Below, piece after piece: positions 47,766 through 56,820 of a stretch of DNA of 64,000 bases; position 1 is the first letter of the stretch; each line of letters starts with the position of its first letter. The position numbers were made by a program, and so were the translations under genes. Location: positions 62,001 through 126,000 of the forward strand of contig NZ_RHOD01000004.1 of the NCBI RefSeq assembly GCF_003946095.1, in the 5' to 3' direction. The notes beneath the pieces are model-generated. The model did not search any database and was not told where the DNA came from. It saw nothing but the letters and a program-made list of their open reading frames with translations. This DNA comes from Levilactobacillus lindianensis. GTDB lineage: Bacteria > Bacillota > Bacilli > Lactobacillales > Lactobacillaceae.

Positions 47766-48519
47766 GGGGCGACTCCCTTCGTGTGGTGGTCGAACTCCCG
47801 TGTTCCTGGGTTCGTAACTCACCTAATTCTTGGCGAATCTCACCAAGAATTTCTAATTGAAACCGGGCAATCTCCATGGTATGTGGCACCTGGTTCTGAG
47901 CCAGATGGTCCACCTTCGCATGGAGTAACCGGAGTTCATGTTCCGACTTCAAATTTACGTGATAGTCGTTTTCAGCCATCATGCGGTCCCGATCAGCCGA
48001 CCGGTTTTGACTCATCATGATGATGGGGGCTTGAATGGCCGCCACACAACTAAGCACTAAATTTAACAGAATGAAGGGGTAGTTGTCAAAGTTGATGCCA
48101 AATAAATGGAGTCCGTTGACAATCATCCAGGCCAATAGCACAAACATAAAGGCGAAGATGAATCCCCAAGACCCACCAAAGTGGGCCACGTCATCTGAAA
48201 CTTTTTGCCCAAAGGTCAAGCTTTCCGTCAACGTTTCATTTACATCGACAATATCGTAGTCATCGCTCTGTAAAGCTTTGGTTAGCTTGTTATTAATTTT
48301 TTTAGTCTGCTTGAGATCGGCATTAATCATGGCATCGACATGTTCCAACCGATACTTGAGTAGATGATGTCCACAAATATAGTCTCCCGGCTGGGACTGA
48401 GGAAATTCACGTTTGACCCGATTTCGCAGGCCAACATCGAGCTCTGCCAATTGGAGACTCGTTTCTAGCGAGACCGGTTCCCCATCGACGAGGCAGGTCA
48501 CTTGATTGTCATTTGTCAT
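47743..48519 (-). CDS. DUF1003 membrane protein
   Basis: 258 aa. A cytosolic N-terminal part with YICGHHLLKYR is followed by the DUF1003 core (DDVAHFGGSWGFI, two membrane helices, APIIMMSQNRSADRDRMMAE) and a coiled C-terminal segment. Function unknown. ATG overlaps the rluA stop by 4 nt (ATGA), so it is co-translated with the pseudouridine synthase. Confidence 0.88.
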   Translation of the reverse strand: MTNDNQVTCLVDGEPVSLETSLQLAELDVGLRNRVKREFPQSQPGDYICGHHLLKYRLEHVDAMINADLKQTKKINNKLTKALQSDDYDIVDVNETLTESLTFGQKVSDDVAHFGGSWGFIFAFMFVLLAWMIVNGLHLFGINFDNYPFILLNLVLSCVAAIQAPIIMMSQNRSADRDRMMAENDYHVNLKSEHELRLLHAKVDHLAQNQVPHTMEIARFQLEILGEIRQELGELRTQEHGSSTTTRRESPHEDVDHS

Positions 48520-49409
48520 TTTGACTCACTCCTTAGTGCCGTCACTAACGCTTGCCAATCCGTTGGAAATGGGCTAACAAACTTGCGAAGTTCTCCGCTA
48601 AAGGGATCGGTAAAAGCCAATAGCCGGGCGTGTAAGGCCTGTCGATCAATGGCGGGATTGGCTGGACCATCGTACAGGTCATCCCCAATTAACGGGTGAC
48701 CAATCGCGGCAAAGTGGGCGCGAATCTGATGGGTCCGCCCTGTATGTAATTGCACCTCAACCAGCGTGGCGGAAGCAAAGCGCTCACGGACCCAGTACTC
48801 GGTTAAGGCCGGCTTACCATCCGGTGATACCATCTGGTTAAAGCCACCGGGATCGCTAGCTAGTGGCGCATCAATTGTGCCATGGTCGTCTCTGACTTGG
48901 CCACTCACAAGGGCAAAGTAGCGCTTCTGAAGTCGTTTGTCGGCCTGCATCTGACTTGCCAGACTATTGGCTAGCCGATGCCGGGCTACCCAGACCACCC
49001 CACTTGTGAAACGGTCCAGCCGCGTCAAAATATGTGGGACTTGATTCTCGGCAGCAATCGCTTGCCAGTGTCCCTTGATCCGATTCACCAAGGTATCTGT
49101 TCGATTGGCTGGACCGGGAACCACGTTGAGACCCGCTGGTTTATCCACCAGGAGCCAATCGCGATTCTCAAAGATGACGTCGATAGGAACATCGCTAGTA
49201 GCCACGCTATCATCAGCCACTTCAGCTGGCAAGTCCACCTGAACCGTATCCCCGACCAGGAGGTCAACAGCTGGACTCGTCTGTTCACCGTTAACGCGAA
49301 TAATTCCCTGCGCCTTCAAGTCACTGTAGACACGGTGACTGAGGCCTTGTTGATTCAAAAACTTCTTCATGCTCGATACGGGTGCCTGCACCCGCCAAGA
49401 AAGTTCCAT
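48516..49409 (-). CDS. RluA family pseudouridine synthase
   Basis: 297 aa. An N-terminal S4-like domain (MKKFLNQQGLSHRVYSDLK) is followed by the catalytic domain with the active-site aspartate in HILTRLDRFTSGVV and the late LHTGRTHQIRAHF motif. It isomerises specific uridines in rRNA or tRNA (RluD/YlyB type). RBS AGGGGG. It lies 18 nt downstream of the GcvH-like gene. Confidence 0.95.
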   Translation of the reverse strand: MELSWRVQAPVSSMKKFLNQQGLSHRVYSDLKAQGIIRVNGEQTSPAVDLLVGDTVQVDLPAEVADDSVATSDVPIDVIFENRDWLLVDKPAGLNVVPGPANRTDTLVNRIKGHWQAIAAENQVPHILTRLDRFTSGVVWVARHRLANSLASQMQADKRLQKRYFALVSGQVRDDHGTIDAPLASDPGGFNQMVSPDGKPALTEYWVRERFASATLVEVQLHTGRTHQIRAHFAAIGHPLIGDDLYDGPANPAIDRQALHARLLAFTDPFSGELRKFVSPFPTDWQALVTALRSESK

Positions 49410-49427
49410 CGTTTGTTTGCCCCCTAC

Positions 49428-49745
49428 CTAGTCATCGACAATGTCTAACAGCCAATCGCGTTCATCGTTACGATGATCAAGCCACTCGAGATGATCTCCC
49501 AATTCGTGGTTAATCCGAACGATTCGCCCGGCGAAAGGTGCCCGGAGCACAAGACTATCCTTAGCACCCTCGACCGTCATGAATGGTGTCCCAAGTTCTA
49601 AGTTACCCGACTTAACCAACCACGTCATCCGTGTAACTGGTCCTAGAAGTTCGCGGCCATCATCCGCAAAACCGATGCGAATGACTCCCGCCTCCTGGGG
49701 TGCTAGCCACAGGGCATTGGCGCTTAGTTCTGGTTTATCAATCAT
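49428..49745 (-). CDS. GcvH-like lipoyl-domain protein
   Basis: 105 aa from the ATG at 49745, slightly shorter than GcvH (about 125-130). The core VIRIGFADDG ... LGTPFMTVEGAKDSLVLRAP ... GRIVRINHEL follows the glycine-cleavage H-protein pattern. Lys62 in EGAK sits where H protein is lipoylated. No gcvP, gcvT or lipoate ligase gene is in view. It is first in a probable operon with rluA and the DUF1003 gene. It may be a lipoate carrier rather than part of glycine cleavage. Confidence 0.75.
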   Translation of the reverse strand: MIDKPELSANALWLAPQEAGVIRIGFADDGRELLGPVTRMTWLVKSGNLELGTPFMTVEGAKDSLVLRAPFAGRIVRINHELGDHLEWLDHRNDERDWLLDIVDD

Positions 49746-49878
49746 TCCTGTCACCCCTCACCTTTGTCTGACTTCTCATTAGGTTTCATTTTAACATAGC
49801 CCCATTATCCCCGGGAATTATTTACCACCTCTTAACCTAAAATGAGTATAATAGGAGCAATAAGGGGGTGTGGACACC

Positions 49879-50064
49879 ATGATGATGTCACACAATAGTC
49901 TTACGGGGACGCTGATTTTAATTACCGGCGTAATACTCTTGATTTTTATCGCGATCAAACTCTATCCAGCCATGAAGAAAGACCACGATGCCACAGTACT
50001 CTTGGCCATCTTCTCCATCATCGCCGTTGCCCTAGTTGGCATGGGCGGTTGGCTCTGCATCTAA
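49879..50064 (+). CDS. Small membrane protein of unknown function
   Basis: 61 aa (start at the ATG at 49879, 10 nt after AGGGGG). Two hydrophobic helices (about 10-26 and 38-58) are separated by a charged KKDHD loop. A TATAAT lies about 30 nt upstream, and a strong terminator follows, which supports an independent gene. Function unknown. Confidence 0.65.
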   Translation: MMMSHNSLTGTLILITGVILLIFIAIKLYPAMKKDHDATVLLAIFSIIAVALVGMGGWLCI

Positions 50065-50077
50065 GCTTTGATCCACT

Positions 50078-50124
50078 AAAGGTCTCAACACAATGACTGA
50101 CCGTCGTTGCGTTGGGACCTTTTT
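50078..50124 (+). terminator. Terminator of the small membrane protein gene
   Basis: 12-bp stem (50078-50089 with 50111-50122, one G-U), 21-nt loop, TTTTT. On the minus strand it has only TTT, so it may weakly end the UvrA-like transcript. Confidence 0.82.
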
Positions 50125-50135
50125 CATCTCTTCAC

Positions 50136-52382
50136 TTATTTCAAATACTGCCCCGTGACCGAGCGTTCAACAGCGGTAACGCCCGCTACCGGTCCACTAT
50201 ATAAAATCTCGCCACCCTTAGACCCACCATCTGGACCAATATCAATCAGCCAGTCGGCACTGCGCATCACATCTAAATTGTGCTCGATAACAATCACCGT
50301 ATTACCACGATCGACCAGACGATTAATAATCCCGATAACAACTTTAATATCGGCCGCATGGAGGCCCGTGGTTGGCTCATCTAGGATATAAAGATTCCCC
50401 TTCTTATTCAATTCTTTGGCAATTTTCAGTCGTTGACCTTCCCCGCCAGACAGTGTGCTGAGGGGTTGACCTAGGGCCAGGTAGTCCAAACCGACCTCTT
50501 GTAAGTGGGCCAGTTTCTTCGCCACTTTCGTTTCGGCAAAGAAGTTACCAGCTTCTTCGACGGTCATGGCCATGATTTCTTGAATATTCTTCCCCCGAAG
50601 TTGGTATTGTAACACCTGGGGATCGAACCGCCCGCCATGACAGACTGGACATTCAATCGTGGCGTTTTCCATAAAGGAAAGATTCAGTTCAAGGGTTCCT
50701 TTCCCCTGACACTTGGGACAAGCCCCCGCCGAATTGGCACTGAACAAACTGTCACTGACACCATTAGCCGTGGCCAACTGCTCACGAATATCGTTGAGCA
50801 CGCCCATGTAAGTGGCTGGGTTCGACCGACTATTGGCATGTAGGGGCCGTTGCGTAATCTGAATAGCTTCGGGATGTTCTTGCGCAAAGACCTGTTCGAC
50901 CAAAGTACTCTTACCAGAACCGGCCACCCCGGTGATGACGCTGAAGAGCCCCTTGGGAATCTTCAAAGCCGCATTTTTCAAATTATGTCGCGTGCTGGGT
51001 TGACTCACTAGAAAGTCTTGCGGTTGTCGAGGAGTCGCATTAATCGATAAATGCCGGTTAAGATACTGGGCTGTCAGGGTGTCTGAGTCACGTAAAGCGT
51101 CATAGGTTCCCGTGAACATCACTTGACCCCCGTGAATTCCGGCCCCTGGTCCCATGTCAACGACATAGTCCGCTACCTGAATCACATCCGGATCGTGTTC
51201 GACCACGAGAACCGTATTGCCCTTATCTCGCAGCCGGCATAATAGGTCATTTAGACGGTGAACATCTCTTGGATGGAGGCCCGTACTGGGTTCGTCCAAA
51301 ATGTAGAGCATCCCCGTCAGACTATTTGCCAGATACTTCACGGTCTTCACCCGTTGCGACTCGCCACCAGATAAAGTGGTCGTTTCTCTGGTCAGGCTTA
51401 AATAATCTAAGCCCACATCGACCAGTCCTTGGACTCGCTCGCGAATACCAGCAATCAGTCCGGCCATCGGCGCCTCATCAAAGGTGTCCAGCACCTTTAA
51501 CAGGTCGTCGAGCTGTAGCGCTGTGAGATCATAAATGTTATAGCCGTTAATTTTTGCGGCCAACACTGACGGGTTAAACCGCTTACCATCACAGGTTGGG
51601 CAAGGTTGCATCGTCGCAAACTTCTCAATTTTCTTGCGAGCCGCATCGGTATTACCTTTACCGTTTTTCAAGTTCTGCCGCGTAAATTGACGAACCAAAC
51701 CTTCAAAGTTCACATTGAAGATGGTCTCCTTAAAGGCAACCGTAACTGGACATTCACCATTTAAGAGCCGTTCTCTCGTCTCTACGGAGTAGTCCGCCAC
51801 TGGTAGATCCAAATCAAACCAACCGGTAGCCTTTAACGCTTGAAACTGAAACCCCTTGGGCCCATATCCTGGTAATTGAATGGCTCCTTCGGCAAGTGAA
51901 AGTGAATCATCCAAGATTGCCGATTCATCGATACGATAAGTCCTGCCAATCCCCTCACAGTCGGGACACATCCCCGCTGGATCATTGAAAGAGAAGGCAT
52001 TACTCCCTGCTCCATACTGGGGGCGGCCAAAACGTGAAAACAGAATACGAAATAGTGCACTGATGTCACTAACCGTTCCCAAAGTGGACCGAGCATTACC
52101 ACCAAGTGGTTTCTGATCAATCACGATGGCCGGTGATAAGTTGTGGACCGCATCCACATCCGGTCGGTGGTAATGCGGTAGGTACAGCCGCGTAAAGCTG
52201 TCATATGTACTGTTGAGCTGACGACCAGCCTCTTGAGCAATCGTCTCGAAGATAATCGATGACTTACCAGAGCCCGACACCCCGGTAAAGACGGTCAGTT
52301 GATTCTTGGGAATCTTCAAACTCACATTCTGCAAGTTGTTCTCCCGGTCATTAACAATCTCAATAAAATCCGAATTAGTCAT
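50136..52382 (-). CDS. UvrA-like ABC ATPase (UvrA2/drug-resistance type)
   Basis: 748 aa from the ATG at 52382, 6 nt after AGGAGG. It has two ATPase halves with Walker A GVSGSGKSS and GVAGSGKST, and signature motifs TLSGGESQRVK and TLSGGEGQRLK. Zinc CxxC pairs are visible (CPDCEGIG, CPTCDG, CPKCQG, CPVCHG). It is about 200 aa shorter than UvrA and lacks the UvrB-interaction region, so it belongs to the UvrA-like paralogues linked with resistance to DNA-binding compounds. Confidence 0.9.
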   Translation of the reverse strand: MTNSDFIEIVNDRENNLQNVSLKIPKNQLTVFTGVSGSGKSSIIFETIAQEAGRQLNSTYDSFTRLYLPHYHRPDVDAVHNLSPAIVIDQKPLGGNARSTLGTVSDISALFRILFSRFGRPQYGAGSNAFSFNDPAGMCPDCEGIGRTYRIDESAILDDSLSLAEGAIQLPGYGPKGFQFQALKATGWFDLDLPVADYSVETRERLLNGECPVTVAFKETIFNVNFEGLVRQFTRQNLKNGKGNTDAARKKIEKFATMQPCPTCDGKRFNPSVLAAKINGYNIYDLTALQLDDLLKVLDTFDEAPMAGLIAGIRERVQGLVDVGLDYLSLTRETTTLSGGESQRVKTVKYLANSLTGMLYILDEPSTGLHPRDVHRLNDLLCRLRDKGNTVLVVEHDPDVIQVADYVVDMGPGAGIHGGQVMFTGTYDALRDSDTLTAQYLNRHLSINATPRQPQDFLVSQPSTRHNLKNAALKIPKGLFSVITGVAGSGKSTLVEQVFAQEHPEAIQITQRPLHANSRSNPATYMGVLNDIREQLATANGVSDSLFSANSAGACPKCQGKGTLELNLSFMENATIECPVCHGGRFDPQVLQYQLRGKNIQEIMAMTVEEAGNFFAETKVAKKLAHLQEVGLDYLALGQPLSTLSGGEGQRLKIAKELNKKGNLYILDEPTTGLHAADIKVVIGIINRLVDRGNTVIVIEHNLDVMRSADWLIDIGPDGGSKGGEILYSGPVAGVTAVERSVTGQYLK

Positions 52383-52501
52383 CTTGGACCTCCTCACTAA
52401 TCCCTAGCAACACAGCTAAAACAGCGTACCACAATTTAGTTTACCGTCAAAGTAAATTGACTTATGAATCACCGCCATATGTGCCTCCATCTAACGGTAA
52501 C

Positions 52502-52535
52502 AAAAAGGGCGGCCGAAACCTAGTTCTAGCCGTCC
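52502..52535 (-). terminator. Terminator of recQ
   Basis: Minus-strand stem of seven pairs with one mismatch (52528-52535 with 52507-52514), long loop, TTTTT. Confidence 0.7.
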
Positions 52536-52561
52536 TCGAGATTCATTATTGGCAGCTGTGA

Positions 52562-54343
52562 TTAAGCGTCCTTAACTGCTAGGAATCCCCGAATCTCATT
52601 CATAAATTGTTCACCATACTTGGCTAACTTGCTTTGCCCCACACCCTTGACCGCGAGAAAAGCCTCGTCCGTCTGGGGTTGGTCCGCACACATGGCCCGC
52701 AACGCCTTATCCGAAAAAATAACAAATGGTGGTACGTGTTGCTGCTCAGCCAGCGTATGCCGCAAACCACGCAACCGCTGGAAGAGTTCGTCATCCACGG
52801 GTGCCAATCGCTTAGCCTGACGTGCCATCTTACGATAGACCTGGGTCTCACCGCGCAAGACATCCGCACCCGCCTCGGTCACCTGAAGCGTTGGATACTG
52901 ACCGCCCACGGCATTGAGGTAGCCCGTTGCGGTCAAGAAGTCGATCAACTCACTGACCGACTTCTGCCGTTGTGAGGCCATGATGCCATAGGTTTTCACG
53001 TCTTCCAGATGATTCTCGCGAATGCGCTGATTATTTGAGCCTGTGAGCACCTGAGCCACAATGCTCTTGCCATAACGTGAGCGAAGTCGCATCACGCAGG
53101 ACAGGACCTTCTGAGCGTCTAGGGTGATGTCCTGTTGCTTGCGGTCATCACGACAGTTACTACAACGACCACACGGTTCGGACTTCTCCCCAAAGTAGGC
53201 CAGGATGAACTGTTGGAGACAGTCCTCGGTATTGGCATACTGGCTCATCACCTGGAGCTTCTGATACTCCCGTTGCTTGTGATCATCGTCTCGTTCGGAT
53301 TGGTCGATGAAAAAGTGTTGAATCTGCAAGTCCTGCGTCCGAAAAAGGAGGATTGCTTCACTAGGCAACCCATCCCGACCGGCCCGGCCGGCCTCTTGGT
53401 AGTACGCCTCCAGCGTGCCAGGAACCTGGGCATGGATCACGAAGCGCACGTTACTCTTGTCGATCCCCATTCCAAAGGCATTGGTGGCGACCATCACCTG
53501 AATCCGGTCATAGAGAAAGTCCTCTTGATTCTGGCGACGGGTGTCATCATCAAGGCCAGCGTGATAAGCAGCGGCCTTGATATGGTGCCGTCCGAGCATT
53601 GCCGTCAGCCGCGTCACTTCTTTACGGGTACTAGCATAGATGATCCCTGTTTCCCCTTCATTTACTTTCAGATAATCTAAAATGTAGCGATCGGTATCTT
53701 GGTCTTTAACCACGGTCAGATCCAGGTTGTCCCGAGCAAAACCAGTATTGACCTCATTTTGGGGATCGATCTTGAGTTGCTGACAGATGTCTGCTGCCAC
53801 CTGTGTCGTGGCTGTCGCCGTGAGAGCGAGAACCTGTGGTTGCGTCGGTAGCTGCTCGATGGCGGTACTCAGCGCTAAATAACTGGGCCGAAAGTCATGG
53901 CCCCACTGTGAAATACAGTGCGCCTCATCCACCGCTAATAAATCAACAGGCAACTGTCCCAGTGCTGCCAAGAAAGCGGCAGAGTCGAGTCGTTCAGGTG
54001 CCACGTAAAGTAGCTTGTAATCTCCCCGATGAAGTGCCGCCAGCCGATCTTGAATCTCCGGCCACTCCAGCGAACTGTTAATAAAGGTCGCCGGTACGCC
54101 GCTATCATTTAAGGCATCCACTTGATCCTTCATCAGCGAGATTAAAGGGGACACAACAACGGTAATCCCATTGAAGAGCAACGCCGGAATCTGATAGCAA
54201 AGCGACTTACCGCCACCAGTGGGCATGATTGCCAGACTACTCTCACCTGAAAGGACATGTTCAATCACGGCCCGTTGTCCTGGCCGGAAGGTGTCGTACC
54301 CGAAGGTCGTTTTTAAAATTTTTTGTGCAGCCGTTAAGTCCAT
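52562..54343 (-). CDS. recQ: ATP-dependent DNA helicase RecQ
   Basis: 593 aa. Walker A MPTGGGKSLCYQIP, DEAH box and QAGRAGRDG motif VI define the SF2 core; CGRCSNC marks the zinc region. The C-terminal HRDC domain (FSDKALRAMCADQPQTDEAF, VKGVGQSKLAKYG) is present, so it is a full-length RecQ for recombination and fork repair. Start ATG 9 nt after AAGGAG; an adjacent upstream TTG is less likely. Confidence 0.95.
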   Translation of the reverse strand: MDLTAAQKILKTTFGYDTFRPGQRAVIEHVLSGESSLAIMPTGGGKSLCYQIPALLFNGITVVVSPLISLMKDQVDALNDSGVPATFINSSLEWPEIQDRLAALHRGDYKLLYVAPERLDSAAFLAALGQLPVDLLAVDEAHCISQWGHDFRPSYLALSTAIEQLPTQPQVLALTATATTQVAADICQQLKIDPQNEVNTGFARDNLDLTVVKDQDTDRYILDYLKVNEGETGIIYASTRKEVTRLTAMLGRHHIKAAAYHAGLDDDTRRQNQEDFLYDRIQVMVATNAFGMGIDKSNVRFVIHAQVPGTLEAYYQEAGRAGRDGLPSEAILLFRTQDLQIQHFFIDQSERDDDHKQREYQKLQVMSQYANTEDCLQQFILAYFGEKSEPCGRCSNCRDDRKQQDITLDAQKVLSCVMRLRSRYGKSIVAQVLTGSNNQRIRENHLEDVKTYGIMASQRQKSVSELIDFLTATGYLNAVGGQYPTLQVTEAGADVLRGETQVYRKMARQAKRLAPVDDELFQRLRGLRHTLAEQQHVPPFVIFSDKALRAMCADQPQTDEAFLAVKGVGQSKLAKYGEQFMNEIRGFLAVKDA

Positions 54344-54373
54344 CAATGCTTACTCCTTTTAGTCACTGGTCCC

Positions 54374-54402
54374 ATTTTACTGGCAATTGGTCGACCTGAC
54401 AA
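54374..54402 (-). promoter_or_regulatory. Promoter of recQ
   Basis: TTGTCA (54397-54402), 17 nt, TAAAAT (54374-54379) on the minus strand. Confidence 0.7.
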
Positions 54403-54435
54403 CTAATGAATTTATTCGGTAAACGGCAAAAATGG

Positions 54436-54482
54436 TTGACAGCTAAGATCAATTCGCCTATAGTAAACTAAATTGTGTACAA
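54436..54482 (+). promoter_or_regulatory. Promoter and possible operator of the MarR/OhrR-like gene
   Basis: TTGACA (54436-54441), 17 nt, TATAGT (54459-54464), then a TTGT-GT-ACAA palindrome (54473-54482) over the transcription start, a likely autorepression site. Confidence 0.75.
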
Positions 54483-54513
54483 CCAAATGACAGAATATTA
54501 GGAGGAATCAGGT

Positions 54514-54978
54514 ATGAACGTGTCCGATCAGTCGTTGGCCAATCAACTTTGTTTTGCGCTCTATCGCGCCAGTCGTCTCTACATCAAGCTCTATCAACAA
54601 GCCCTCCAGCCATTCGCACTGACGTACCCGCAATACCTGGTTCTTCGCATGTTGTGGGAGGCTGATCATCAGCCGCTCCACACCTTAGGCAATCAGCTCG
54701 ACTTTGGAAGCAATACCCTGACGCCCCTCTTACGCCGGATGGAACAACGCGGTTGGATTCAACGGCGCCCCGTTGCCACCGATCGGCGCCAGCTGATCAT
54801 TCACCTAACCGATCAGGGTCGCCAGGCCCAAGCGCCAGTCAGCCAAGCCATTCAACAGCTGACTGCCCAGCAGCAACTATCAACCGCTGAAGGCCAGTTG
54901 GCTCTGATGGAAAATCAGGCTATTATCGCCGATCTCCAACACTTGCTGGCTCACCAGTCGATCATTAAAGAAAAATGA
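54514..54978 (+). CDS. MarR family regulator, OhrR-like
   Basis: 154 aa. A winged helix with ALTYPQYLVLRMLWE, GSNTLTPLLRRMEQRGWI and a wing DRRQLIIHLT. The N-terminal NQLCFALY contains the conserved cysteine (Cys13) used by one-Cys OhrR proteins to sense organic peroxides. No ohr gene is next to it; the downstream neighbour is a dipeptidase. Target genes are therefore open. Confidence 0.88.
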   Translation: MNVSDQSLANQLCFALYRASRLYIKLYQQALQPFALTYPQYLVLRMLWEADHQPLHTLGNQLDFGSNTLTPLLRRMEQRGWIQRRPVATDRRQLIIHLTDQGRQAQAPVSQAIQQLTAQQQLSTAEGQLALMENQAIIADLQHLLAHQSIIKEK

Positions 54979-55041
54979 GGAACCCCTTCAATTCCCCTAG
55001 TTATCAATGCTATAATGTTGATCAAAAGGAGTGCTGCATTC

Positions 55042-56448
55042 ATGGAAAAAAGAATAAAAGGCTCATGTACAACGATCTTAGTCGGTAAAAAAGCTTCACT
55101 AGATGGTTCCACTATCATTTCACGGAACGATGACGGTCACGAGGCGCTTGATCCTGAACGCTTTGTTGTTGTTAATCCTAGCGACCAACCGACCAATTAC
55201 AAGGCGGTTATCAGTGGGGTTGAAGTTAAGTTACCCGATAACCCGTTACGTTACACCTCTATTCCTAACTCGATTCTGACCAACGGTATCTGGCCAGCCG
55301 CCGGTATCAACAGTGAGAACGTAGCCATGTCCGCAACTGAAACGATTACCACGAACTCCCGTATTTTAGGGATCGACCCTTACGTTGCCGGTGGTATTGG
55401 TGAAGAAGACCTCGTGACTCTGGTTCTGCCATACATTCATAGCGCCCGCGAAGGTGTTGAACGTTTGGGTAGCCTGCTAAGGGACTACGGAACCTACGAA
55501 CCAAACGGGATCGCCTTCTCCGATCATGACGAGATCTGGTGGTTAGAAACCATCGGTGGTCATCACTGGGCTGCCAAGCGCATTCCTGACGACGCTTACG
55601 TCGTGGCCCCTAACCGGATGAACATCGACGACTTTGACTTTGCTGCCGATGACACGTTGGCTTCTGACGATCTGGAAGATCTGATCGCCAAATACCAATT
55701 GAATCCTGACTTTAAGGGTGTTAACCTGCGTCACATCTTCGGGAGTGCTTCGACTAAGGATACGGTTTACAACAACCCACGTGCTTGGTTCGGTCAGAAG
55801 TACTTCAACCCAGAAATCGAACAAGACCCACAAGGCCAAGACTTACCATTTATCTGCCATGCTAACCGTAAGATTTCCATCGAAGACGTCAAATTTGTCT
55901 TGAGTTCTCACTATGAAAACACGAAGTATGACGTTTATGGTCACGGCTCCGAAGACGACAAGAAGCTCTTCCGTCCAATCGGAATCAACCGGAATCATGA
56001 CGTTCACATTTTACAAATCCGGAACAACGTCCCAGAAAGCATTGCCGGGATTCACTGGTTAGCCTTCGGCGCCAACACCTTCAACACAGTTGTACCGTTC
56101 TACGCCAACGTCGACGATACACCCGCTGTTTACAAGGATGCCGATGGTACCTTCAACATGAACCACATGTACTGGCTCAGCTGTACCGTTGCCTTATTGG
56201 GAGACACCGACTACGACCTGTATGTCGACTTCCGAAACACGTACGCTCTGCAAGCAATGTCAGCTTATCGTGAAATCCAACACGCCACTGACGCCGCCAT
56301 CCAAGATGGTGCTGACGTAAAGTCCACGTTGAAAGATGCTAATGAAAAGCTGTCACAGGAATCCTTCACTCGGACTACGAAGTTATTGGGTGACATGGTC
56401 ACCTTTGGTTCCGAACACATGAAGCTTCGTTACAATTTAAATGACTAA
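55042..56448 (+). CDS. pepD: Dipeptidase, C69 family (PepD type)
   Basis: 468 aa from the ATG at 55042, 10 nt after AAGGAG. The N-terminal [18 protein letters not shown] segment holds the nucleophilic cysteine (Cys9) of this Ntn-hydrolase family, revealed after removal of the first residues. It hydrolyses dipeptides in the cytoplasm as part of peptide-based amino acid nutrition. It lies 63 nt after the OhrR-like gene; no separate promoter was obvious. Confidence 0.94.
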   Translation: MEKRIKGSCTTILVGKKASLDGSTIISRNDDGHEALDPERFVVVNPSDQPTNYKAVISGVEVKLPDNPLRYTSIPNSILTNGIWPAAGINSENVAMSATETITTNSRILGIDPYVAGGIGEEDLVTLVLPYIHSAREGVERLGSLLRDYGTYEPNGIAFSDHDEIWWLETIGGHHWAAKRIPDDAYVVAPNRMNIDDFDFAADDTLASDDLEDLIAKYQLNPDFKGVNLRHIFGSASTKDTVYNNPRAWFGQKYFNPEIEQDPQGQDLPFICHANRKISIEDVKFVLSSHYENTKYDVYGHGSEDDKKLFRPIGINRNHDVHILQIRNNVPESIAGIHWLAFGANTFNTVVPFYANVDDTPAVYKDADGTFNMNHMYWLSCTVALLGDTDYDLYVDFRNTYALQAMSAYREIQHATDAAIQDGADVKSTLKDANEKLSQESFTRTTKLLGDMVTFGSEHMKLRYNLND

Positions 56449-56464
56449 TTGAGACTACCTCATG

Positions 56465-56497
56465 GCTCGTTTTCCATTTCGGGAAGCGAGCTTTTTT
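56465..56497 (+). terminator. Terminator of pepD
   Basis: 11-bp stem with two G-U pairs (56465-56475 with 56481-56491), 5-nt loop, TTTTTT. Confidence 0.9.
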
Positions 56498-56651
56498 AGT
56501 TTTCTTGGCACCAGTTATTATCTCGTAAACGCGTGCGGAAGGCTTCCATGGCCCAAGTCACCCGGGCCTCATTGGTCAAGGCGAGCGGTGGCGTTGGCAG
56601 ATCTTGGGACTTAATCGGAACGGGTGGAATGGATGGCTGAGTCTTAGTCAT
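56496..56651 (-). CDS. Small protein of unknown function, 51 aa
   Basis: Starts MTKTQPSIPPVPIKSQDLP, 6 nt after a perfect AGGAGG. The N-terminal half is proline-rich, the C-terminal half probably helical (NEARVTWAMEAFRTRLRDNN). There is no membrane helix or known motif. Convergent with pepD, whose terminator touches the stop codon. Confidence 0.68.
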   Translation of the reverse strand: MTKTQPSIPPVPIKSQDLPTPPLALTNEARVTWAMEAFRTRLRDNNWCQEN

Positions 56652-56783
56652 GTGGTGCCTCCTAACGGCTAATTTAATCTTTCTTGTCAGTATAACTACC
56701 TTAGCCCATAGGCGTATAGGGGCCAACGCCAACTCCCTACAAGTCTTACAATGGAACCGGCACCAATGCCAGCCTACCGGATC

Positions 56784-56807
56784 AAAAAAGGATCGGAAAA
56801 TTCCCGA
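56784..56807 (-). terminator. Terminator of the NlpC/P60-like gene
   Basis: Minus-strand 6-bp stem (TCGGGA/TTCCGA), 3-nt loop, TCCTTTTTT. Confidence 0.6.
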
Positions 56808-56820
56808 GCCACTCGCCAGC

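Noticed and set aside
51269-51526. Plus-strand frame opposite the UvrA-like gene
   Set aside because: Antisense to a gene with intact ATPase motifs; no supporting signals.
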